The notes beneath the pieces are model-generated. The model was not told the origin of the DNA. It was given only the letters and a program-made list of their open reading frames with translations, and searched no databases. A stretch of DNA of 64,000 nt from Microbacterium paraoxydans (GTDB lineage Bacteria; Actinomycetota; Actinomycetes; Actinomycetales; Microbacteriaceae), in contig NZ_LT629770.1 of the NCBI RefSeq assembly GCF_900105335.1, forward strand, positions 496,001 to 560,000, written 5' to 3'. Positions 1-9,834 of this stretch are shown here, one piece after another. The first letter of the stretch is position 1; every line of letters begins with the position of its first letter. The position numbers were made by a program, and so were the translations under genes.

Positions 1-309
1 CTGCCGCAGTCCCCGCGGGATGAGGGTGACCACCGTGTGCGCCGGTACGCCCTCACGATGACGATCCGCATCGTCTGCTTCGGGCTGATGTTCTTCGTGC
101 AGCCCTTCGGCTGGTGGACATGGGTCTTCGCGCTGGCCGCCGCTGTCCTCCCGTACATCGCGGTCGTCTTCGCCAACGCCGGCAGCGACAGCACGGAGAC
201 CGCCGCGGAGTCGCCGCTGCGCGAGATCGACGCGCCCCCCGCACCGTCGCTCGCTCCGGAGACCGCCCCCGACGTGATCACCATCCGCGAAGGCCGCACG
301 GACCGATGA
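1..309 (+). CDS. DUF3099 family small membrane protein (5' end outside window)
   Basis: Family of unknown function, small two-helix membrane protein. The frame is open to the left edge and the residues before the GTG at 37 (LPQSPRDEGDHR) look like the soluble lead-in usually seen in DUF3099 proteins, so the gene starts upstream and that GTG is an internal Val. Two hydrophobic stretches follow (around VCFGLMFFV and WVFALAAAVLPYIAVV), then an acidic, Pro-rich tail. The stop overlaps the next start (ATGA), so it is translationally coupled to the 65-aa protein and SURF1. The family name is recognised by pattern; no function is claimed. Confidence 0.8.
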   Translation: MPQSPRDEGDHRVRRYALTMTIRIVCFGLMFFVQPFGWWTWVFALAAAVLPYIAVVFANAGSDSTETAAESPLREIDAPPAPSLAPETAPDVITIREGRTDR

Positions 310-503
310 GCGAGCTCATCTGCTCGCGCGCCGGATGCCGGAGCGCGGCCACGAAGCAGGTCGTCTGGCGCAACCCGCGCATCCACGCCGCCGACCGCGA
401 GAAGATCTGGCTGGCGTGCGATGAGCACGTCGGCTTCCTCCACGACTACCTGGCCGCGCGGGACTTCCCGGTGACGGTTCGAGACGGGGTGCCCTCCTCA
501 TGA
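306..503 (+). CDS. Small cysteine-containing conserved actinobacterial protein (often mislabelled acetone carboxylase)
   Basis: 65 aa, starting at the ATG at 306 that overlaps the preceding stop, and ending with a TGA that overlaps the SURF1 ATG. It has an N-terminal Cys pair (CSRAGC), a conserved VVWRNPRIH-like middle and a CDEH motif followed by HDYL; Cys-x4-Cys plus Cys-x2-His could bind a metal (inference). Databases commonly carry this family as 'acetone carboxylase', but it has nothing of the size or domains of that enzyme. Its fixed place between DUF3099 and SURF1 suggests a link to respiratory-chain or envelope biology, which is unproven. Confidence 0.75.
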   Translation: MSELICSRAGCRSAATKQVVWRNPRIHAADREKIWLACDEHVGFLHDYLAARDFPVTVRDGVPSS

Positions 504-1309
504 GCAACCGCCTGACCCGCTGGGGCGTGTACGTCCTCATCGCCATCGGCTTCGCGATCGCCTGCGTCTTCCTGTCGAACTGGCAGTTCGAGCGGAACGA
601 GTCCAGGGCCGAGCAGATCGCGCTCGTGGAGCAGAACTACGACGCGCCGGCCGTCCCCCTCGCCGACGTGGTCGCCGACGACGAGCTCGACCCCGCAGAC
701 GAATGGCGCCCCGTCACGCTGCAGGGCGAGTACCTCGCCGACGAGCAGCTTCTGGTCCGCAACCGTCCCCACGGCGGAACGAGCGCGTTCGAGGTGCTGG
801 TCCCTTTCCGTGACGCGGACGGCCGTGTGCTCATCGTCGACCGCGGCTGGGTGCCCCCGGGCGAGGGGCAGCTCCCGGACGCCGTTCCGTCGCCGCCGTC
901 CGGCGAGGTCACGGTGACCGTCCGCCTGCGTCCCGGCGAGCCGCTTCCCGGGTCCGGACGCGGGGCTCCGGAGGGCCAGGTGCCCACGATCCACCTCCCG
1001 TCCATCGCCGACCTCGTCGGGGACGACGTGATCACCGGCACCTACGGACGCCTGGTCGAGGAGCAGCCCGCCGCCGACACGGCACTGGGTGGCTTCGAGT
1101 CCCCCACCGACGACCCGGGTCCGCACCTGTCCTATGCGATCCAGTGGATCCTGTTCGCCATCATGGGCTTCATCTTCATCGGATACATCATCCGCACGGA
1201 GATCGTGAAGCACCGCGAAGAGGTCGAGGGGAAGCCGGCACCGGTGAAGGCGCCGAAACGCCGCGACCGCGACGCGGCCGCCGAGGACGAACTGCTCGAC
1301 GCCCGCTGA
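500..1309 (+). CDS. SURF1 family cytochrome c oxidase assembly protein
   Basis: 269 aa. SURF1 proteins assist heme a insertion and assembly of cytochrome c oxidase at the membrane. The usual topology is visible: an N-terminal helix (about residues 9-29) followed directly by the WQFER signature, an extracytoplasmic beta-rich domain with the RGWVPPG motif, and a C-terminal helix (about 213-231), then a charged tail of about 37 residues. The ATG overlaps the upstream stop. Heme A and heme O synthases lie at 19958-22475, so much of the aa3-oxidase cofactor pathway is in this window. It ends 15 bases before the convergent surface-protein locus; I see no terminator hairpin between them. Confidence 0.9.
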   Translation: MSNRLTRWGVYVLIAIGFAIACVFLSNWQFERNESRAEQIALVEQNYDAPAVPLADVVADDELDPADEWRPVTLQGEYLADEQLLVRNRPHGGTSAFEVLVPFRDADGRVLIVDRGWVPPGEGQLPDAVPSPPSGEVTVTVRLRPGEPLPGSGRGAPEGQVPTIHLPSIADLVGDDVITGTYGRLVEEQPAADTALGGFESPTDDPGPHLSYAIQWILFAIMGFIFIGYIIRTEIVKHREEVEGKPAPVKAPKRRDRDAAAEDELLDAR

Positions 1310-1324
1310 GCGGGCCGGGGATCG

Positions 1325-1440
1325 TCAGCCCCGACCCCGTCGGCGCCGTGCCGTCATCGCCACGAGCCCCGTGGCGAACAGGAGGGTCCCGAGCAGCAAC
1401 GTGCCCCACGGGTCCCCACCGGTGCGGCGCCAGGGTCCGT
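1325..1440 (-). other. Out-of-frame membrane/wall-anchor segment of the B-repeat protein
   Basis: Read in the frame one base short of the main gene, this stretch encodes TGGDPWGTLLLGTLLFATGL, then VAM, TARRRRGRG and a stop: a hydrophobic helix plus basic tail typical of sortase-anchored actinobacterial proteins. A single missing base near 1425-1440 (inside the Gly/Ala/Pro codons) would join it to the linker. No intact LPXTG or LAXTG is present as read. It may be a sequencing error, phase variation or real loss of the anchor. Confidence 0.65.
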
Positions 1441-4400
1441 TCCGGAGCCGTTCGAGGGCGGAGTGGGCGTCGGCGGCACGGGGGCGTCCTCCCAGACGGC
1501 GTAGAGGACGAGGTCGGCGGTGAGCGTCGAGATGCTGAGCCGGTCGAACGCGGGATCGGCGACCGTCGCGTCCGCGGACGCCGACCACCCGAGGAACGTG
1601 GTCCCGGGACCTCGGAAGAGCAGGTCGAATGCTCCGGGATACGTGATGGACGCCTCCGGAGGCCCATCCCAGGTGACGGTGCCGTCAGCCCCGCCGTTCT
1701 CCTGGAAGGTCACGGCGAACGAGGGAGACGGATCGGAGTACACGGCGGTGAGCGTGATGTCTCGTCCTGCGAAGCGCACCGTGTGTCCCGCCTGGAAGAG
1801 TCCGTCAGCCGCCACGGGGCTCGTGATGATGCGCGCCGCCGCGATCGTCGCGATGCGCCAGCCGACGAAGACCTCGTCACCCCGGGTCAGTCCCGCTCCG
1901 TCCACGGCGATCGCGCTCGATCCGGCGTCGTAGCCGAGCGGATCCGTCGGCACGGTGCCGCCGGTGTTGCCGTCCCCGTCGTAGTGGAGGGTGAAGGGAG
2001 CGGCCTCCGGCTGCTGCCACCGGGCGTAGAGCTCGAGGTCGGCGCCGACCGGCGTGTCGAAGTCATACGGCACGAAGAAGCCGGCTGTCGTCCGCTGGTA
2101 CCAGCCGAGGAACGTCTGGCCGTCCGGTTGCGGGGGCAACGGATCCGGAGTGGTCGCCATCCCCTGGTCCTCGACCGTCTGCGTCAGCTCGTCGATGGGC
2201 TCCGGGCTGGAGGGATGGTCGTAGAACCGGACCGTGTGCGGATCCGTCAGCCACCGCGCGTAGAGCACCAGGTTGCTGGCCGGCATCGTCGCTCCGTCGA
2301 ACGTGAACGGCACGTTGAACTGGGAGTCGGTGTACCAGCCGAGGAAGACATCGCGACCCCGGGTGGGGTCGGCAGGCGCCGACGCCTCGAGCGAGGTCTC
2401 GAAGGGGATGCCCGTGACGGCGGGGATCGCTGTGCCGCCACCCGTCACGAAGCTGAGCGCATACGTGTTGCGGCTGTAGAACTGGTACCGGTATCTGTCG
2501 TTGACGTTCCCGCTGTTGTTGAGCTGATAGAGCCGTCCGGACGGCTGGTCGAGCTGGAAGTAGTTGCCCTGGGCGTTCGTTCCGGTGCCGTACCCGACGT
2601 ACGACGTGAAGCCGTCGATGACGCTCGCCACCTGCCGATCGCCGGTCGACGCCCAGTACCAGGCGCTCCGGTACTGCTGGAAGACCTGGTGACCGGCGGG
2701 GACGGCGGCGCGCACGGCGGTCTTGTTGTTGGCGTAGAGCGTCTCCACCCGCAGCGGGTCGTTCGGAGTGCCGTCCGGCCCGAGGACGACGTCCGGCGCC
2801 GACTGGCCCTGGTCGAGAGCCTCGGCGTACTCGAACCGCTGGGTGAGGTTCTGCGTGGACGCGGCCGCCATCTTGCCGGTCATGGTCGTGGTGCGTCCGG
2901 CGAGATCGACGGACCCGACATCCGCACCCGCACCGGTGTAGACCGCGGTGAAGATCAGCGGCGTGAACTGCTGGGGTCCCCAACCGCGGAGGACGCAGCT
3001 CTGATTCTCCGTCCCGGCGTCGTAGACGGTGATCATCCCGGACCCGTCGGTCTGCGACAACGGCACCGGTGCCACGCCCGCGGCCTGCATGTCGAAACCG
3101 ATCTTCTCGCGCACCGAGAACGTGCCGAGCAGCTGCGCGCCACCGGACACGGTTGAGGCGAAGTAGGTGGTGCCGCCGACATCCATGGTGATGTCGTAGG
3201 TGCCCGCGGCGGCGCACGCGGCGGGCACATTGGCCGTGCTCCCCGGGGCGATGAGCCGGAAGTCCGTGCGCCACAGCGCCCGCGTCAGATAGACGTTCAC
3301 CACCGTCGACCCGTCGCCCTGCACCGTGACGTCCTGTTGACTCACCGCCAGGTCGGCGAAGGTGAGCGGATCGGACTGCACGACGGCGGGGTCGAGCTGC
3401 GCGCGCACGAGCTCCTTGATGAGCGTCGGGAGGTCGTCCTTCGCGGTCGGGCCCCCGACGGTGGAACCCGCGGTCGCCGAGGAGGCGATGTCATCGAGGA
3501 AGAGGAAGTTCGCCGGATCCGCCAACTGGGCGTCGCTGAGCCTCCCGTCGTCGTCGGTCCACGCCGGGGGTGCGGCGCCCGCCGCGGTGAACACCGGGGA
3601 CGGGTAGGACTCGGGAACGACGTTCGGCTTCTCCAGCCAATAGCTCACGTGGTACTCGACGTCCTGCCCCTGCCACCCCGCGTAGAGCGTGGTGGTGTCC
3701 GTCAGCGGGAGGTCGACGGGCTGCGATCGCGCGGCATCCGCCCACCACTGCGTGAACGTGTAGCCCGTGCGGGTCGGGGGTGGGACAGCCGCGAGATCCG
3801 CCGCGGTGAAGGCCGTGTCGGGCTCGACGACGAACTCCGGGGTCACCGCGGTACCGTCCGTCACGAAGGACACCGCGAAACCGGAGACGAGGATCGGCAC
3901 CAGCCGGAAGTTCTCGGTGACCGGGGTCGCGAAGTCGTACGGGCTCCGGGTCGGGTCGTCCTCGCGGTACCACTCCCCCGTGAAGACCTTTCCGTCCGGC
4001 ACCTCGGCGACATCGGGAGCGATCTCGCCCAAGGGCTCGCCGTCCCGCACTTCATCGGCGTCGATGATGCGTTCCGCATCCTCTCCCGCAGGACCGGCGA
4101 GGAACTGCACGACCCGCGTGTCCGCGAAGGTGGCTCGGACGACGAGGTCCGTCGTGATGACCGTGCTCTCGAACCGGAAGGGCTCCTCGGCACCGGCGGG
4201 TCCCGTGACCCAGCCGTCGAACGGTCCCTCCGCGGACGTCGGGGCGGGCTGCCGCGGCGCCAGCCCTCCGTCGGCGACGGCGACCTGTGCGACGGTGCTG
4301 CCGAGAGACTCGAACGTGACGGTGTGATACCCCCAGATGCCCGGCGTCGTCGGTCCGCCGACGGGGGCGGCCGCGAGAGCCGGAGCCGCGGTGGCCACCG

Positions 4401-4464
4401 CTCCGGCGACTCCGAGGACCAGCGCGAGCGCAGCGACGAGAGTCCGACGTCGTGCCCTGCGCAT
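1354..4464 (-). CDS. Secreted surface protein with InlB-type B-repeats (Listeria-Bacteroides repeats); C-terminal anchor frameshifted
   Basis: About 1036 aa from the ATG at 4464, which has a GGAGGGGG ribosome-binding site; an upstream in-frame codon at 4527 is less likely. A twin-Arg-like signal peptide (MRRARRRTLV, hydrophobic core, ALAAA cleavage) is followed by three B-repeat-like modules (about 47-115, 116-190, 197-265), a long beta-rich middle (about 270-640), and four more modules (about 668-740, 745-818, 825-912, 918-1002) with the F-x-GWY...LYARW signature. A PVPPTPTPP linker follows. The frame then runs into a Cys/Arg-rich end, while the neighbouring frame encodes a TGGDPWG, hydrophobic, RRRRGRG anchor. 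Adhesin or surface role is inferred from the family. Confidence 0.8.
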   Translation of the reverse strand: MRRARRRTLVAALALVLGVAGAVATAAPALAAAPVGGPTTPGIWGYHTVTFESLGSTVAQVAVADGGLAPRQPAPTSAEGPFDGWVTGPAGAEEPFRFESTVITTDLVVRATFADTRVVQFLAGPAGEDAERIIDADEVRDGEPLGEIAPDVAEVPDGKVFTGEWYREDDPTRSPYDFATPVTENFRLVPILVSGFAVSFVTDGTAVTPEFVVEPDTAFTAADLAAVPPPTRTGYTFTQWWADAARSQPVDLPLTDTTTLYAGWQGQDVEYHVSYWLEKPNVVPESYPSPVFTAAGAAPPAWTDDDGRLSDAQLADPANFLFLDDIASSATAGSTVGGPTAKDDLPTLIKELVRAQLDPAVVQSDPLTFADLAVSQQDVTVQGDGSTVVNVYLTRALWRTDFRLIAPGSTANVPAACAAAGTYDITMDVGGTTYFASTVSGGAQLLGTFSVREKIGFDMQAAGVAPVPLSQTDGSGMITVYDAGTENQSCVLRGWGPQQFTPLIFTAVYTGAGADVGSVDLAGRTTTMTGKMAAASTQNLTQRFEYAEALDQGQSAPDVVLGPDGTPNDPLRVETLYANNKTAVRAAVPAGHQVFQQYRSAWYWASTGDRQVASVIDGFTSYVGYGTGTNAQGNYFQLDQPSGRLYQLNNSGNVNDRYRYQFYSRNTYALSFVTGGGTAIPAVTGIPFETSLEASAPADPTRGRDVFLGWYTDSQFNVPFTFDGATMPASNLVLYARWLTDPHTVRFYDHPSSPEPIDELTQTVEDQGMATTPDPLPPQPDGQTFLGWYQRTTAGFFVPYDFDTPVGADLELYARWQQPEAAPFTLHYDGDGNTGGTVPTDPLGYDAGSSAIAVDGAGLTRGDEVFVGWRIATIAAARIITSPVAADGLFQAGHTVRFAGRDITLTAVYSDPSPSFAVTFQENGGADGTVTWDGPPEASITYPGAFDLLFRGPGTTFLGWSASADATVADPAFDRLSISTLTADLVLYAVWEDAPVPPTPTPPSNGSGTDPGAAPVGTRGARCCSGPSCSPRGSWR

Positions 4465-4614
4465 GTGGTCGTCCCCCTCCGGCGAGCAGATCGCTACAGT
4501 GTGCCACCCCGCCACTCTCCGTTCCACCCCCTCTCACCCCGGGTCTCACCCTCCCCTCCCTCCCCTCCGCCCGCCCTGCCGAGCTCAAAAAGTCCCCTCA
4601 CCTCGAGCTCCCGT

Positions 4615-4736
4615 GACCGTTTTCCATCCCGCATCCGCGTGCGCCGCGGTTGCGGGATCAGAAACGGGCGTGCGGCAGCGCCGGGACGCCCGTTTTTGAT
4701 CCCGCGCGGGACGACCGTGCGGGATCGGAAACGGGC
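4615..4736. repeat. Cluster of four alternating palindromic repeat units (REP/BIME-like)
   Basis: Four ~20-bp units with consensus TGCGGGATCRRAAACGGGCG lie at 4615-4633 (minus), 4651-4670 (plus), 4686-4705 (minus) and 4718-4736 (plus), so orientation alternates at a pitch of roughly 32-36 bp. Units 2 and 3 form a 20-bp hairpin (4652-4671 with 4686-4705, one G.T pair) around a 14-nt loop. The cluster fills the gap between two minus-strand genes, downstream of the PNPOx-like gene and upstream of the surface protein. The pattern resembles BIMEs of enterobacteria in architecture, not in sequence. Confidence 0.75.
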
Positions 4737-4759
4737 CGCCCGCGTGGGGAAAGGGGGCG

Positions 4760-5392
4760 TCAACGCACCAGGGAGCCGGGGACGGCGGCGGAGGAAGGGG
4801 CGGGGGCGGAAACGGGGGCGGGGGCCGCGAGCTGCCAGCGGCCGTCGACACGACGGTAGACGATCCGGGTGTGGTTCCGGTCGGACGCCCCCTGCCAGAA
4901 CTCGACCCGCGTCGGAACCACCCGCCACAGCACCCAGTCCCCCGGTTGCAAACCCCCGCGTGCGCTCTCGGAGCGGGCCGCGAGGTCGGCGTCGCTCTCG
5001 GTCGCCGACGCCTCCTCCACGGTTCCTCGGACTCGGACCGCGCGCCGCTGCGGCTGCCACCAGAGGTTCAGCGCCGCCGCCGGACGCGCACCGAGCTGCG
5101 CGGCCTTCCGGGAGGACCGGGCCCCGGCGAACGCCCAGCCGCGCGCGTCGACGTCCTTGAGGATCAGCGTGCGCGCGTCAGGGATGCCGTCGGCGTCCAC
5201 CGTCGCCAGCGTCGCCGCGTGCGGTTCGGGGACGCCGGCCGCCGCCGCCTCGCGGAGCCACTCCCGGAAGAGCAGCACCGGATCGTCCGGAAGGTCGTCG
5301 AGGTGCAACGGCGGAGCCGTCCCGGTGAGGGTGGGCTGCGCGCGCAACCACGTCGCGAGTTCCGAGGGAGGAAGGATCGGGTGCGCCGCCAT
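4760..5392 (-). CDS. Pyridoxamine 5'-phosphate oxidase family protein (PdxH-like)
   Basis: 210 aa, close to the family's usual size. It has the FMN-binding split-barrel order: N-terminal DDPVLLFREWLREA, then HAATLATVDADGIPDARTLI with the following LKDVD, the SSRKAAQL phosphate-binding segment, and VRVRGTVEEA. The C-terminal flavoprotein domain region carries RNHTR and DGRW, but the usual R-L-x-P ending is replaced by an Ala/Pro/Ser tail (APAPVSAPAPSSAAVPG), so exact catalytic equivalence to PdxH is uncertain. PLP synthesis or salvage is the likely role; a phenazine-biosynthesis-like oxidase is the alternative. A -10-like CATAGT lies exactly 6 nt before the ATG, overlapping a GGAGG. Confidence 0.85.
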   Translation of the reverse strand: MAAHPILPPSELATWLRAQPTLTGTAPPLHLDDLPDDPVLLFREWLREAAAAGVPEPHAATLATVDADGIPDARTLILKDVDARGWAFAGARSSRKAAQLGARPAAALNLWWQPQRRAVRVRGTVEEASATESDADLAARSESARGGLQPGDWVLWRVVPTRVEFWQGASDRNHTRIVYRRVDGRWQLAAPAPVSAPAPSSAAVPGSLVR

Positions 5393-5398
5393 CCTCCG

Positions 5399-5404
5399 AC
5401 TATG
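5399..5404 (-). promoter_or_regulatory. Candidate -10 element, PNPOx-like gene (leaderless)
   Basis: CATAGT is separated from the ATG at 5392 by exactly 6 nt (CGGAGG). The spacing predicts transcription starting at or next to the start codon; the GGAGG could alternatively serve a longer transcript. Confidence 0.4.
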
Positions 5405-5414
5405 CCACGACCCG

Positions 5415-7013
<1,599 letters not shown>

Positions 7014-7167
7014 AGCGGACGTCCGTTCGTTCGGGAGGAGGTGATGGCCGAGCGGCCAGCCAACCAGTATATGCCGCCCTGCCTGTGGCGACGCCCGGCA
7101 CGGATATCCCTCTCCAGGGTGACCGAGGCGATACCCCGGAGTGATGCTCCTCTCCCCACCCCCTGCT

Positions 7168-7173
7168 TACGGT
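7168..7173 (+). promoter_or_regulatory. Candidate -10 element, DedA gene (leaderless)
   Basis: TACGGT, then 6 nt (GCCGGA), then the GTG at 7180. This spacing is the reason for preferring the 7180 start over the GTG at 7141. Confidence 0.4.
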
Positions 7174-7179
7174 GCCGGA

Positions 7180-7797
7180 GTGGACATCCTCAACGACCTC
7201 ATCCTGCAGGCGATCGCCTCCCCCTGGCTGTACGCCGTGCTGTTCGCGGTGACCGTGATCGACGGGTTCTTCCCGCCGGTCCCGAGCGAGACGGTCCTCG
7301 TCGCCGCGGCGGCCGTCGCCGCGTCCACCGGCGACGGCGACATCGTGCTGCTGGGTGCCGTCGCCGCCCTGGGCGCCGCGATCGGCGACAACATCGCGTT
7401 CCTCATCGGGCGCCGACTGGGCACGACGCGGTTCGCCTGGATGCGGCGCCCCCGCGTCGCCGCCGCCTTCGCCTACGCGCAGCGTGCGCTGGACCGTCGC
7501 AGCGCCACGCTGATCCTGGGCGCCCGCTACATCCCGATCGGACGCGTCGCGGTGAACATGTCCGCCGGAGCGCTCGGATTCCCGTGGCGACGGTTCCTCC
7601 CGCTGAGCCTCATCGCCGGTGTGAGCTGGAGCGTGTTCAGTCTCGCGATCGGGCTGCTCGCGGGCGCGTGGCTGCACGACCAGCCCCTCCTCAGCGCCGC
7701 CATCGGCGTCGTCATCGCCCTGATCGTCGGCGTCGTCATCGACCGGATCGCGGCGCTCCGCCGACGCCGTACGCCGGTCGCGCACCTGGCAGGATGA
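7180..7797 (+). CDS. DedA family membrane protein
   Basis: 205 aa. DedA/SNARE-associated (VTT) proteins are inner-membrane proteins implicated in lipid flipping and membrane homeostasis. The conserved features are present: the FFPPVPSE motif near the N-terminus, GDNIAFLIGRRLG, and RYIPIGRVAVNMSAGALGFPWRRF with the family's Arg/Gly core. The GTG at 7180 gives an N-terminus (VDILNDLILQ) that matches the family and lies 6 nt after a -10-like TACGGT; the GTG at 7141 would add 13 residues. It is followed without a gap by the sensor kinase, so it may be co-transcribed with the two-component pair. Confidence 0.85.
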   Translation: MDILNDLILQAIASPWLYAVLFAVTVIDGFFPPVPSETVLVAAAAVAASTGDGDIVLLGAVAALGAAIGDNIAFLIGRRLGTTRFAWMRRPRVAAAFAYAQRALDRRSATLILGARYIPIGRVAVNMSAGALGFPWRRFLPLSLIAGVSWSVFSLAIGLLAGAWLHDQPLLSAAIGVVIALIVGVVIDRIAALRRRRTPVAHLAG

Positions 7798-9071
7798 GAC
7801 GCATGGCACGCCGCCGAGAGCGCACCCCGCGCCCGCCACGGATCAGCCGTCGCACCGGCGCCCTCGTGGCGCTGACTGCGACGGTCGTCGTGCTGTACGC
7901 GCTCCTCGTCTCCCTTCAGACGGTGCTCTCCGGCACGCCGCTGCCCCTGCCCTTCCTGCTCGGCGCCGCCGTGTGCGGCGCTCCCCTCCTCGTCCCCTCC
8001 CGGCCGCGGACGGCGATCGTCGTCTTCGCCGCCGGCGCCTTCCTGCTGCCGCTCCTCGTCGAGCCGGCGCGCGCGATCCACTCCCCCTGGCCTTGGTCGG
8101 TACCGGCCCTCCTGTCCTTCGTCCTCCTCGTGGGCGTGATGTCCTTCGTGCAGGGAGCCCGCCTCGGAGGCCTCACCCTCGTGATCGGCGCACTGACCTC
8201 GCTGACGGCGCCGCTGCTGCGCCCGGACATGGTCGCGACGCCGGCGAGCTCCGGCAGCGCCACCGCCAATCTCATCGTGACGACCTCGGTCGCTGCCGCG
8301 ATGCTGCTCATCGCCGTCCTCGTCGCCGGTCGTGTGCGTGTCGCGGCGGAGCTCACGAGGGAGAAGGAGCACAGCGCGCTGGAGGAATCCCGGCGCGCTC
8401 TCGTGGAGGAGCGCACCCGGATCGCCAGGGAGCTGCACGACGTCGTGGCGCACAGCATGTCGGTGATCCAGGTGCAGGCGTCGACCGCGCGCTACCGGAT
8501 CGCGGACCTCGACGCCGAGGCCGCCGCCGAGTTCGACGACATCGCCGCCACCGCGCGCACGTCGCTCACCGAGATGCGGCGCATGCTGGGAGTGCTCCGC
8601 ACCGAGGACCAGCACGCCGAGCTCGCACCGCAGCAGGGACTGGACGACGTCCCGGCCCTCGTCGACACGATCCGCCGGGCAGGGGTGGAGGTCGGCCTCG
8701 TGCTGGAGGGGATGGAAGCGGCCTCCGCAGCGGGACCCGGCGTGCAGATCGCCGCCTTCCGCATCGTGCAGGAGGCGCTGAGCAACGCCGTCCGCCACGC
8801 GCCCGGTGCCCGCGTCACCGTCCGGCTCCATGCCGACGCCGATGCCTTGCACATCCGTGTGCGCAACGCCGCACCGCCGCAGCCGACCGAGAGCCCCTCC
8901 GGCGGCTACGGCCTCCGGGGAATGCGTGAGCGCGCCGAGCTGCTCGGCGGGAGTCTCGCCGCCGGGCCGTCCGACGACGGCGGCTGGACCGTCGAGGCCA
9001 CCCTGCCGCTGTCTGCAACGGCCGTACCGCCCACCCCGACCGCCTCGGCGGAAGACAAGGAGAACCCGTGA
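7794..9071 (+). CDS. Sensor histidine kinase, NarL/DesK type
   Basis: About 425 aa. The ATG at 7794 overlaps the DedA stop (ATGA); the ATG at 7803 is an alternative. Several N-terminal membrane helices (to about residue 170) form the sensor, without a large extracellular domain. A HisKA_3 dimerisation domain follows with the phospho-accepting His in ARELHDVVAHSMSV (about residue 215), then an HATPase domain with VQEALSNAVRHAPGA and GGYGLRGMRERAELLGG. It partners the response regulator that starts 4 bases before its end. The signal is unknown; intramembrane-sensing kinases of this build often answer cell-envelope stress. Confidence 0.92.
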   Translation: MRRMARRRERTPRPPRISRRTGALVALTATVVVLYALLVSLQTVLSGTPLPLPFLLGAAVCGAPLLVPSRPRTAIVVFAAGAFLLPLLVEPARAIHSPWPWSVPALLSFVLLVGVMSFVQGARLGGLTLVIGALTSLTAPLLRPDMVATPASSGSATANLIVTTSVAAAMLLIAVLVAGRVRVAAELTREKEHSALEESRRALVEERTRIARELHDVVAHSMSVIQVQASTARYRIADLDAEAAAEFDDIAATARTSLTEMRRMLGVLRTEDQHAELAPQQGLDDVPALVDTIRRAGVEVGLVLEGMEAASAAGPGVQIAAFRIVQEALSNAVRHAPGARVTVRLHADADALHIRVRNAAPPQPTESPSGGYGLRGMRERAELLGGSLAAGPSDDGGWTVEATLPLSATAVPPTPTASAEDKENP

Positions 9072-9739
9072 CGATCAGCGTGCTCATCGCCGACGACCAG
9101 GCGATGGTCCGCGCCGGTTTCGCCGCCCTACTGGACGCGCACGAGGGGATCCGCGTGGCGGGCCAGGCGGCCGACGGCGCGGAGGCCGTGACGCTCGCCG
9201 CGCGGCTCGATCCCGACGTCATCCTCATGGACGTCCGCATGCCGGAGCTCGACGGCATCGAGGCCACCCGCCGCATCCTCGGTCCGTCGTACCCTGCCGC
9301 GCACGTGCCGCGGATCCTCATGCTCACCACCTTCGACATCGACGACTACGTCTACGACGCCCTCGCCGCTGGGGCCAGCGGGTTTCTCCTCAAAGACGCT
9401 CTGCCGGAGGAGCTCGTGCACGCCGTGCGCGTGGTGGCGGGCGGCGATGCGCTCCTCGCCCCCAGCGTGACCCGGCGCATGATCGAGCAGTTCGCCGGAC
9501 GGCGGCCGGCCTCGCGGCGGTCGGCGACCGCCCTCGCCGAGCTCACCGACCGGGAGCGGGAGGTCCTCGTCCTCATCGGCAAGGGCCGGTCGAACACCGA
9601 GATCGCCGGCGACCTGTTCATCGCCGAGCAGACCGTGAAGACCCATGTCGGCAAGGTGCTCGCGAAGCTCGGTCTCCGCGACCGTGTGCACGCCGTCATC
9701 CTCGCGTACGACACCGGTCTGGTCGAGCCCTCCGCCTGA
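9068..9739 (+). CDS. LuxR/NarL family response regulator
   Basis: 223 aa, GTG start overlapping the kinase stop (GTGA). Receiver domain with acidic pocket (ADDQ), phospho-acceptor Asp near residue 55 (VILMDVRMPELDG) and the switch Thr/Lys (LTTFD, LLKDALPEE). The C-terminal helix-turn-helix runs at about 157-205 (LTDREREVLVLIGKGRSN and KTHVGKVLAKLGLRD). It is the DNA-binding partner of the preceding kinase. Targets cannot be read from the sequence; the acyltransferase 95 bp downstream on the same strand and the DedA gene upstream are the nearest candidates. Confidence 0.93.
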   Translation: MTISVLIADDQAMVRAGFAALLDAHEGIRVAGQAADGAEAVTLAARLDPDVILMDVRMPELDGIEATRRILGPSYPAAHVPRILMLTTFDIDDYVYDALAAGASGFLLKDALPEELVHAVRVVAGGDALLAPSVTRRMIEQFAGRRPASRRSATALAELTDREREVLVLIGKGRSNTEIAGDLFIAEQTVKTHVGKVLAKLGLRDRVHAVILAYDTGLVEPSA

Positions 9740-9834
9740 GTCACCCCTGCGTAGGGTCAGGACGGCACCACGGAGTGATGTCCCGTCCCCCACCGCCTCC
9801 ATAGCCTCCGAGGACACCGTTCCCAGGAGGACTC

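Noticed and set aside
1416..1436. LAPTG-type sortase motif reconstructed by editing CTGGCGCCGCACCGGT
   Set aside because: Obtaining it in frame with both sides needs two separate indels; a single missing base restores the anchor without making that motif.
1144..3156. 670-aa plus-strand open frame opposite the B-repeat protein
   Set aside because: Biased composition and no start signal; the minus frame has a signal peptide and repeats.
4615..4736. CRISPR array
   Set aside because: Units alternate orientation, spacers are short and GC-biased, and no cas genes are present.
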